Assembly: GCA_031256125.1 (NCBI GenBank)
Contig: JAIRRE010000032.1
Location: forward strand, 1-8,085
Direction of reading: 5' to 3'
DNA length: 8,085 bases
From: Burkholderiaceae bacterium
GTDB taxonomy: Bacteria; Pseudomonadota; Gammaproteobacteria; Burkholderiales; Burkholderiaceae_C
In this document: positions 1-5,386 of the stretch, piece after piece
Numbering within the stretch: the first letter of the stretch is position 1
Layout of the letters: the number at the start of each line of letters is the position of its first letter
Program-made: the position numbers and the translations under genes
Notes under the pieces: generated by a model
The model's input: the letters and a program-made list of their open reading frames with translations, nothing else
What the model was told of the DNA's origin: nothing
Database searches by the model: none

Positions 1-365
1 GCTATAACCCTGGCTACCAGAATCTGCTCAAAAACCTCAAGCCCAGTACGCGCCAGCGTTTCGTGGCGCTGACCTTCAACTACCCGGCGCCGGAAATCGA
101 GCGTGATATCGTGATGGCGGAGGCGAATGCGCCGTCCACCCTGGCCGATGCGCTGGTGCGGTTGGCGCAGGCGCTGCGTCGCCTGACCGACCACGATTTG
201 GAGGAAACCGTCAGCACCCGTTTGCTGGTGATGACGGCTCGCCTGACGGTTAGCGGCTTGCCGCTGGCCGATGCCTGCCGCGCCGGCATCATTGATGCCC
301 TGACCGACGACACCGACACTGCCGCCGCGCTGGCCGAGGTAACGCAAGCGGTACTGGACGCTTAG
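1..365 (+). CDS. norQ: NorQ, MoxR-type AAA+ ATPase, C-terminal part (5' end outside window)
   Basis: NorQ/CbbQ-family ATPases act in the cytoplasm with a VWA partner to activate a metalloenzyme. In denitrifiers the client is nitric oxide reductase NorCB. The open frame reads from base 3 to a TAG at 363-365, immediately followed by a second in-frame stop (TGA, 366-368), leaving 120 codons. The visible part starts in the second half of the AAA+ core, with the family's NPGYQNLLKNLKPSTRQRF segment followed by FNYPAPEIE. Near residue 69 of this fragment comes STRLLV, a likely sensor-2 region, and then a helical lid ending LTDDTDTAAAL. Walker A and B lie upstream and cannot be checked. norD follows 71 bases downstream, and a Dnr-type regulator follows norD, which favours NorQ over the Rubisco-linked CbbQ. 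Family assignment is firm; the choice between NorQ and CbbQ rests on context. Confidence 0.87.
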   Translation, partial: YNPGYQNLLKNLKPSTRQRFVALTFNYPAPEIERDIVMAEANAPSTLADALVRLAQALRRLTDHDLEETVSTRLLVMTARLTVSGLPLADACRAGIIDALTDDTDTAAALAEVTQAVLDA

Positions 366-374
366 TGATTTGTC

Positions 375-416
375 ACGGCGGCGTTACGCCTCTTCCTTGA
401 CAAGCCGCCGTTTTTT
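375..416 (+). terminator. Intrinsic-terminator-like hairpin between norQ and norD
   Basis: A perfect 8-bp stem (ACGGCGGC at 375-382, GCCGCCGT at 404-411) encloses a 21-base loop and runs straight into a T tract (411-416). A smaller hairpin, GGCG-TTA-CGCC at 380-390, uses part of the left arm, so the two folds exclude each other. The structure begins 10 bases after the norQ stop and ends 20 bases before the norD start. It may act as a partial terminator or attenuator inside the operon. The long loop makes it weaker than a classical terminator. Its function is inferred. Confidence 0.5.
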
Positions 417-436
417 CTTGTGATCTGGAGGGCTTG

Positions 437-2308
437 ATGGAGGCATACGTAGGTCAGCAGTTGGATCGCATGATCCGCAGCTTGGCCGCGCGCACGGCGG
501 CGGATCGGGAGCCGGGGGCTGCGGTGCGGCTGCCGGAAGTCGAGCGCGCCATTGGTCTGTTGTTCCACGCAGGCGGCGGGGCGCCCGCCGTACGGGTGAC
601 GGCGGCGGGAGCGCGTACCGGCGATTCGTACTCAAGCGGCCCGCGCGGCTGGTTGCGGCGCATTGCGGGCACGCCGCGCATCGCCCGTGGGCGTCTCGAT
701 GTCGAGGCGCTGGCTTTGCCGCCGGTTATTGCGGTACATGAGAGCCGAACGCTCAATCGGGCGCTTTACCTGTGGCTGGCGGCGTTGGCTGCGCTGGCCG
801 AACCAACCGGCGACTGGATCAGCGACAACCTGCGTGCCAGCGAGCAGGCGCTGGTGATGTTTCCGGGCCTGAGCGGCGTACACCGGCAGTTGTTGGCTGC
901 GGAATTAGCTTTGCGCCCCGACCCGGCGCATCTGCGCGGTTCTGCCGCGCAAGCCGAGCGTCAAGTGCGGCAGGCGCTGTCCGGCGTGCTGCCACCAGCG
1001 CCGTGCGGCGTGCGCCCGGACAGCGTGGCCCCGGTTTGGCTGTGGCTCGATTGGGCTGATGATTTGACCAGTGATCCGGCGGCTCCGGTCCGTGATCCGC
1101 AAACGCCCGCGCCGTCGGGCCGTCCGCGCCCGCCCGCGGCACAAGACAACCAGCGGCGGCACGCCCGGCGCGTGCAAGACGAGCGCGACCGCGCGCCGCT
1201 GCTAATGTTCTTCCGCGCCGAATCGCTGCTGTCCTGGGGCGACTTCGGGCGGGTCAACCGAGCCAGCGACGACGACGATGACGGCAACGCGCTCACCGCC
1301 GCCAATGACATGGACGAACTGGCCATCGCCCCCGACGGCGAGACCACCGCCTCGCGCGTCAAATTCGATCTCGACTTGCCCAGCGCTGCCGCCGACGATC
1401 AGCCAATTGGGGAGGGTATTCCTTTACCCGAGTGGGACTGGCGGCGCCAGACGTTAATTCCCGATCATTGCGCGGCGCAGTTACTGGTCGCCGCCGACCC
1501 GCCGCCGTTCCACCCCTCGCCCGCGCTGCGCGCCACCGCGCGCCGGGTGCGGCGGCGCATGGAGACGCTGCGCGAAGGCTTGGGCCGGCTGCACGCACAG
1601 CCCGATGGCGAGGAGATTGATCTGGACGCTTACGTGCGCCACCGCGTCGAGACCGTTAGCGGAGGCACGCGCAGCGAATCGCCGCCGGTGTTCACGCGCC
1701 GCGTCAGAAGCGAGCGGAGCTTGGCCACGCTGTTGCTGGCCGACCTGTCGCTATCTACCGACGCCTATCTGACGCCAGATGCTCGGGTGATCGACGTGAT
1801 CCGCGACGCGCTCTACGTATTCGGCCAGGCGCTGGCGGCCAGCGGCGACCCGTTCGAGATGCTGGGCTTTTCGTCGGTACGGCGCCAACACGTGCGTATC
1901 CATCGCCTCAAGAGCTTCGAGCAGCGCTGGGACAACGCCGCTGAGCGCCGCGTCGGCGCAGTCAAACCGGGCTTTTACACGCGCATGGGGGCGGCCATCC
2001 GCCTGGCCACAGACCACTTGCAATCGCGCCCGGAACGCTTGCGCCTACTGCTGATTCTCACCGACGGCAAACCGAGCGACCTGGATATTTACGAAGGCCG
2101 CTACGGACTGGAAGACACCCGGCACGCCGTACAGGCGGCGCGCGCCGCCGGGCTGACGCCGCTGGCCATCACCATCGACGACCAAGCCTATGATTATCTG
2201 CCCATGTTATTCGGGCGCGAAGGCTATGTGATGGTGCACCAGCCGCGCGATTTGGCACAGCGCTTGGCGAGTCTTCATGCGCGCTTCATGCGCGCCGCAT
2301 CGCATTGA
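437..2308 (+). CDS. norD: NorD, VWA-domain accessory protein of nitric oxide reductase
   Basis: This 623-residue protein is the VWA partner of NorQ and is required in denitrifiers for active NO reductase. The N-terminal part (about 1-200) is the family's helical region, with MEAYVGQ at the start and LNRALYLWLAALAAL near 100. A Pro/Arg-rich linker follows at about 212-253, then an acidic stretch with five Asp at 278-282. The VWA domain spans about 425-615. It keeps a full MIDAS metal site: DLSLS at 436-440, Thr515 in YTRMGAAIR and Asp543 in LTDGKPSD. The next conserved block is YEGRYGLEDTRHA. A TTG at 434 is in frame, but GGAGGG at 427-432 is only one base from it and four bases from the ATG at 437, so I chose the ATG. 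The length fits NorD better than the longer CbbO. No signal peptide or membrane segment is seen, so it is probably cytoplasmic. It probably shares transcription with norQ, perhaps reduced by the intervening hairpin. Confidence 0.9.
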   Translation: MEAYVGQQLDRMIRSLAARTAADREPGAAVRLPEVERAIGLLFHAGGGAPAVRVTAAGARTGDSYSSGPRGWLRRIAGTPRIARGRLDVEALALPPVIAVHESRTLNRALYLWLAALAALAEPTGDWISDNLRASEQALVMFPGLSGVHRQLLAAELALRPDPAHLRGSAAQAERQVRQALSGVLPPAPCGVRPDSVAPVWLWLDWADDLTSDPAAPVRDPQTPAPSGRPRPPAAQDNQRRHARRVQDERDRAPLLMFFRAESLLSWGDFGRVNRASDDDDDGNALTAANDMDELAIAPDGETTASRVKFDLDLPSAAADDQPIGEGIPLPEWDWRRQTLIPDHCAAQLLVAADPPPFHPSPALRATARRVRRRMETLREGLGRLHAQPDGEEIDLDAYVRHRVETVSGGTRSESPPVFTRRVRSERSLATLLLADLSLSTDAYLTPDARVIDVIRDALYVFGQALAASGDPFEMLGFSSVRRQHVRIHRLKSFEQRWDNAAERRVGAVKPGFYTRMGAAIRLATDHLQSRPERLRLLLILTDGKPSDLDIYEGRYGLEDTRHAVQAARAAGLTPLAITIDDQAYDYLPMLFGREGYVMVHQPRDLAQRLASLHARFMRAASH

Positions 2309-2346
2309 AAATGAGATAAAGTGCTTAAATCAGATATAAGAACATC

Positions 2347-3078
2347 ATGGACTTATCCCGGTTCGACCTTCCTCGCTACCTGGCCCAATTGCCGCTGTTC
2401 CACCAATTGCAGTCCGTCGAGTTGGAGCGGATGGCGCGCGGTTCGCAATTACGGCAGTTGGCGCGCGGCGAAGATGTGTTTCACATTGGCGACCCCTGTA
2501 CCGAATTTCACATCGTCATCAGCGGCCAAATCAAACTATTCGGCCTTTCACCACAGGGACGGGAAAAAATCATCGAAATCGTGGGGCCGGGCAGCAGCTT
2601 TGGCGAGGCCATCATGTTCCTCGACCGCCCCTATCATGTCAACGCGCAAGCCTTGGTCGAAACGCTGCTGCTATCCGTTTCGTGCCGCGTGGTCATCAGC
2701 GAGATCAAATCCGACCCCGACTTTGCCATGCGGATGCTGGCGGGGCTTTCGCACCGTCTCCACAGCTTGACCAGCGACGTGCAAGCCTACGCCCTGCAAA
2801 GCGGCGCTGAGCGCGTCATCGGTTACCTGCTGCGCGGCTTGCCAGAGATGTGGCCCAACGGCGGGCCAGAAAAGCCCGTCAGCATCACGCTGCCGGTCAG
2901 CAAAGCGGCCATTGCCTCGCGCCTGTCAATGACCCCGGAATATTTCTCGCGGGTGCTGCATGAACTCGAAAGCCAGGGTCTGATCGTCATCGACCGCCGC
3001 GAAATTACCATTCCCGACCCCTCGCGCCTAATGCTTCTTCCGCCAGATATGGCGGAAATTGGGGCGCATGGACGCTAA
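2347..3078 (+). CDS. dnr: Crp/Fnr-family transcription regulator, Dnr type (NO/denitrification response)
   Basis: This is a 243-residue cytoplasmic regulator. An N-terminal cyclic-nucleotide-binding-like beta-roll (about 15-120) carries FHIVISGQIKLFGLSPQG and PGSSFGEAIMFLDRP. A dimerisation helix covers about 122-155. The C-terminal winged helix (about 180-225) has the recognition helix TPEYFSRVL with E198, S201 and R202, the Fnr-type ExxSR residues that read TTGA half-sites. There are only two cysteines (51 and 113) and no N-terminal Cys cluster, so it is not an iron-sulphur Fnr. The GREKIIEI and DRREITIPD segments and the position after norD match Dnr regulators, which respond to NO and activate nir/nor genes. 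It begins 38 bases after norD in an AT-rich spacer. The ribosome site is weak (AAGA at 2338-2341). The spacer contains TATAAG at 2335-2340 but no convincing -35, so it may be co-transcribed with norD. The family is certain; the Dnr role is inferred from sequence resemblance and neighbours. Confidence 0.8.
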   Translation: MDLSRFDLPRYLAQLPLFHQLQSVELERMARGSQLRQLARGEDVFHIGDPCTEFHIVISGQIKLFGLSPQGREKIIEIVGPGSSFGEAIMFLDRPYHVNAQALVETLLLSVSCRVVISEIKSDPDFAMRMLAGLSHRLHSLTSDVQAYALQSGAERVIGYLLRGLPEMWPNGGPEKPVSITLPVSKAAIASRLSMTPEYFSRVLHELESQGLIVIDRREITIPDPSRLMLLPPDMAEIGAHGR

Positions 3079-3101
3079 AAACTTATTTGACCTTCAACGA
3101 C

Positions 3102-3135
3102 ACCTTGCGAAAGGCAATGATGGCAGTGGCAAGGT
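3102..3135. repeat. 7-bp inverted repeat downstream of the Dnr-type gene
   Basis: ACCTTGC (3102-3108) and GCAAGGT (3129-3135) are perfect arms around a 20-base spacer, starting 24 bases after the regulator's stop codon. The following bases are AT-rich but lack a clean T run. A second weak candidate lies at 3198-3215 (CGCC, six-base loop, GGCG, then TTTT). Either could end the norQ-norD-dnr transcript, but neither is a strong terminator. Confidence 0.35.
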
Positions 3136-3220
3136 ATAGTTATTTCCATTAATAATTAGACGTTATTCCATTTCCAATCTCTACGGGTTGTATTTCTCGC
3201 CGCTTGTGGCGTTTTAGAGT

Positions 3221-3239
3221 ACGGCTCCGAAGGAGCCGT
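3221..3239. repeat. Perfect 8-bp hairpin in the convergent intergenic region
   Basis: ACGGCTCC (3221-3228), a GAA loop and GGAGCCGT (3232-3239) form a compact hairpin between the convergent dnr-like and nnr genes. It is flanked by further short complementary segments, such as GCTCC at 3257-3261 with GGAGC at 3270-3274. Neither strand has a T tract directly after the stem, so it is not a standard intrinsic terminator. A shared transcription end, an RNA-stabilising stem or a dispersed palindromic repeat unit are all possible. Confidence 0.5.
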
Positions 3240-3306
3240 TAAGCGAAGCGGCGAATGCTCCTGCCCCTTGGAGCGGGGAAATTTATTAAGTTTTGCAAGC
3301 AGGTTC

Positions 3307-4854
3307 TTAAAAAACCACCTGCCGCGCCAGCGCGCCAGCGGTCAGCGTTCCGGGGCCGCGCCATTCGTCGGCGATTTGGCCGTGGCGGTAAATAGCCGCG
3401 CAAACGGCATCCAAAGGGGTGGCAAATGCGTTCTGGCCCGCAGCCAGATACGCGCCGATCAGCCCGGCCAGCACGTCGCCAGTGCCGGGGGTGGCCAGGC
3501 GCGCGTTGCCGGTCGGGTTCAGGCGCGGAACTTCGTTCGGCGCGGCGATGAGAGTGCCCGAACCTTTGAGCACGACGATGGCTCGCCAACGTGCCGCCAG
3601 TGCGCGCGCGGCGGCGAGGCGGTCGGCTTGCACGGCGCGCGCGTCGGTTGCCAGCAGGCGCGCCGCTTCCAGCGGGTGCGGGGTGAGCACGGTTACTTGC
3701 TCGCGCCCGGCGCGCTCGGCGAGCAGACCGGCCAGCGCCGCATCCGCCGCGATGGCATTGAGCGCGTCGGCATCGAGCACCAGCCGCGGCGCGCGGCGCA
3801 GCACTTCAGGCAACGCTGCGCCCAAGTCCCCGCCGGGCCGCGTGACTGCGGGCGCAGACAACTCGCCGCCGCCGCAACCGCACACGACGGTTAGCGTTTG
3901 CAGCGCCAGCGCATCCCAGCGGCGGAACATCAGCTCCGGTTGGCTGGGGTCGAACATAGGCGCTGAACCCGGATCGCCGGCGCCGCTTAAAGGGGCGACA
4001 TAAACCCGGCCCGCGCCGCCGTGCAGCGCGGCGGAAGCGGCCAACAACGCTGCGCCGGTCATGGCGATTCCGCGCGCGCGATCACTCAGGCCGCCGATCA
4101 CGGCCACGTCGCCAAAACTGCCTTTGTGGCTGGCGTGGGGGCGCATTGCGGCCGAGGGCGCGCCGCTCAGAATCGCCGTGGGGGTTTCATCGGACGTGAC
4201 ACCCAGATCGTCGAACCAGAGCGTCCCGCAGGCGTCGCGCCCGCCGGAGGTGAACAGGCCGGGTTTGAGGGTCAGTAGCGTCAGCGTATGACACGGGGCA
4301 AATGCTATCGAATGAAGAGCATCGTCCCCTGATAGAACGCCGGTGTCGGCGTTCAACCCGGAGGGCAGATCGACCGCCAGCAACGGCGCCGCGCCGGTGC
4401 GCATGAGCCGCAGCCAATCGGCCATGCGGCCCGCCGGGGGGCGCGCAGCGCCTATGCCCAATAGCGCGTCGATGCACAAATCTTGCGGACCCAAATCAGC
4501 AGGCGGCTCATGGACAAGCTGCACGCCAGCGGCGCTGGCGCGCGCCAGCGCCACGCGCGCATCGGCGGGGGCTTGGTTGGCTGCGCCTAGCCACGTCACC
4601 GTAAGCGGCACGCCCCAGCGCCAAAGATGCGAAGCGGCTTCCAGCCCATCCCCGCCATTGTTGCCGGGGCCGCAAGCGATCCACATGCGGCGCGCATGTG
4701 GCGCCAGCGCCAGCGCCAGCCGCGCCAGCGCCAATCCCGCGCGTTGCATCAGCGCGTGCGGCGGCAAGTGGCTGGCGGCGGCTTGCTCGATGCGGCGCGT
4801 GGCGGCGGTATCGAACAGCCGATGAGGTTGGCGGAAATCGAGGCGCTCAGGCAT
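3307..4854 (-). CDS. nnr: Bifunctional NAD(P)H-hydrate epimerase / ADP-dependent NAD(P)H-hydrate dehydratase
   Basis: This repairs hydrated NADH and NADPH. The N-terminal domain interconverts the R and S forms of NAD(P)HX, and the C-terminal domain dehydrates S-NAD(P)HX at the expense of ADP. Numbered from the chosen ATG (515 residues), the YjeF_N epimerase domain (about 10-215) carries GPGNNGGDG at 62-70, Asp129 in CIDALLG and VDLPSGLN at 161-168. The ribokinase-like dehydratase domain (about 235-515) carries HKGSFGDV from 243, LDADALNA from 360, TPHPLEAARL from 391, LKGSGT at 429-434 and the catalytic GTGD at 457-460. Both halves look complete and the length is normal for the fused bacterial enzyme. 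A TTG at 4872 would add six residues and lies three bases after GGAGA, whereas the ATG at 4854 has no clear ribosome site. I prefer the ATG because the extra residues are not typical of the family. It is a stand-alone housekeeping gene, convergent with the regulator and divergent from vgrG. Confidence 0.93.
   Translation of the reverse strand: MPERLDFRQPHRLFDTAATRRIEQAAASHLPPHALMQRAGLALARLALALAPHARRMWIACGPGNNGGDGLEAASHLWRWGVPLTVTWLGAANQAPADARVALARASAAGVQLVHEPPADLGPQDLCIDALLGIGAARPPAGRMADWLRLMRTGAAPLLAVDLPSGLNADTGVLSGDDALHSIAFAPCHTLTLLTLKPGLFTSGGRDACGTLWFDDLGVTSDETPTAILSGAPSAAMRPHASHKGSFGDVAVIGGLSDRARGIAMTGAALLAASAALHGGAGRVYVAPLSGAGDPGSAPMFDPSQPELMFRRWDALALQTLTVVCGCGGGELSAPAVTRPGGDLGAALPEVLRRAPRLVLDADALNAIAADAALAGLLAERAGREQVTVLTPHPLEAARLLATDARAVQADRLAAARALAARWRAIVVLKGSGTLIAAPNEVPRLNPTGNARLATPGTGDVLAGLIGAYLAAGQNAFATPLDAVCAAIYRHGQIADEWRGPGTLTAGALARQVVF
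4531..4552. repeat. Perfect 22-bp palindrome inside nnr
   Basis: The half-site GGCGCTGGCGC (4531-4541) is followed directly by its exact reverse complement (4542-4552). It lies within the epimerase-domain coding sequence, which reads Ala/Leu/Arg-rich here. Biased GC composition and repeated GCG/CTG codons may be the whole explanation. Confidence 0.85.
4681..4701. repeat. Perfect 9-bp inverted repeat with 3-base loop inside nnr
   Basis: CCACATGCG (4681-4689) and CGCATGTGG (4693-4701) flank GCG. This is the second strong hairpin in the 5' half of nnr. The segment encodes the residues just before the GPGNNGGDG motif, so the base pattern is at least partly constrained by protein sequence. Confidence 0.85.
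4703..4729. repeat. Short GCCAGC hexamer repeat in nnr
   Basis: Three tandem copies of GCCAGC (4703-4720) are followed, after three bases, by a fourth (4724-4729). On the coding strand this gives alternating Leu/Ala codons within LARLALALAP. Such simple repeats can change in copy number, and a change of one unit would keep the frame. Confidence 0.7.
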
Positions 4855-4966
4855 GGTGAGATTGAAGCACAAACGTCTCCAATGACTTGTTCAGTAGATG
4901 TCTTGTTAAGGGTTGGCGAATAACCATTTACTCCAGGGCGGTAATTGTCAGCGACCCTCATTCCTA

Positions 4967-4996
4967 TTGATTTCTTAGCTATTAATTCAATAGTAT
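4967..4996 (+). promoter_or_regulatory. Weak candidate sigma-70 promoter upstream of vgrG
   Basis: TTGATT (4967-4972) and TAGTAT (4991-4996) are separated by 18 bases, with four of six matches to consensus in each hexamer, inside the AT-rich core. Transcription would begin near 5003, about 385 bases before the vgrG ATG, and would soon meet the two hairpins at 5026-5066. Such matches are common in AT-rich DNA. Confidence 0.22.
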
Positions 4997-5025
4997 TTCA
5001 ATCAGGGTGGGGGAAGCCGTGGTGT

Positions 5026-5041
5026 GGGCGGGGATCCGCCC
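5026..5041. repeat. GC-rich hairpin GGGCGG-GGAT-CCGCCC
   Basis: A perfect 6-bp GC stem (5026-5031 with 5036-5041) has a four-base loop. It lies four bases before the terminator-like hairpin at 5046-5066, so the pair could fold in tandem in one RNA. Confidence 0.5.
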
Positions 5042-5045
5042 CCTG

Positions 5046-5066
5046 CGACCGCAACGCGGTCGTTTT
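5046..5066 (+). terminator. Intrinsic-terminator-like hairpin with no plus-strand gene before it
   Basis: CGACCGC (5046-5052), an AAC loop and GCGGTCG (5056-5062) form a perfect 7-bp stem that an RNA G-U pair (5045/5063) could extend. TTTT follows at 5063-5066. The tight loop and GC stem fit a rho-independent terminator, but the T tract is short. No plus-strand coding region precedes it within this window, so it would end either a short RNA started in the AT-rich core or a leader transcript of vgrG. Confidence 0.45.
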
Positions 5067-5386
5067 GCCTTCCTCAGCGCGTTGAACATTTTACGGGCAC
5101 AGCCTTCCTGCGTTAATCATTGCAAGCGAGACAGTAAAACGCTTTCCAGATCGTGAGTAAATTCAATGATGCTGGCGCGAGTGGTAAATAACAGACGCCT
5201 TTGCGCATAAGCAAACAATGCGCTGCCGACGCAACGAGCTAGCCAGCCCCAGCTATCGCCGCTTGGTGCAAATTGAGCGGAAGGTATTGGAAATTTCTCG
5301 CTTGCGCGATATGATGCGATCCTTCACAAAAATTACCGCGTTCGCATCAAAGGTTCTCATCTTATTTTTACGGAGACATTATTGCC

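Larger units (their letters stand above)
4855..5386. other. Divergent intergenic region between nnr and vgrG
   Basis: About 530 bases without a recognisable gene. Bases 4960-5001 are strikingly AT-rich. Both strands there contain promoter-like hexamers: on the plus strand the pair listed separately, and on the minus strand TTGAAA (5001-4996), with only a poor -10 partner, which could serve nnr. Bases 5026-5066 hold two GC-rich hairpins. Beyond these, the minus strand stays open for 68 codons (5117-5323, TGA at both ends) but has no ATG or GTG start and matches no family I know. A perfect 10-bp inverted repeat, GCAAGCGAGA (5122-5131) and TCTCGCTTGC (5296-5305), lies near the ends of that frame. 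I found no convincing Fnr box or sigma-54 site. Confidence 0.6.

Noticed and set aside
434..436. TTG as the norD start codon
   Set aside because: It is one base from the GGAGGG ribosome site; the ATG at 437 has better spacing.
819..1362. Overlapping minus-strand open frames opposite norD
   Set aside because: Low-complexity Ala/Arg/Pro translations with no recognisable domain, typical antisense shadows of a GC-rich gene.
2305..2318. TTGAAAATGAGATA at the norD end, considered as an Fnr box for the regulator
   Set aside because: Only the left half-site matches; the right half does not resemble ATCAA.
3087..3097. TTGA-CCT-TCAA palindrome after the Dnr-like gene, considered as an Fnr/Dnr box
   Set aside because: Fnr-type sites need six bases between TTGA and TCAA; only three are present, and no plus-strand gene follows.
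3268..3894. 208-codon plus-strand open frame antisense to nnr
   Set aside because: It lies opposite the conserved dehydratase domain of nnr, resembles no known protein, and is expected by chance in GC-rich DNA.
5264..5278. TGGTGC-like run considered as a sigma-54 promoter for vgrG
   Set aside because: The spacing and the GC/TTGC elements do not match the TGGCAC-N5-TTGC consensus.
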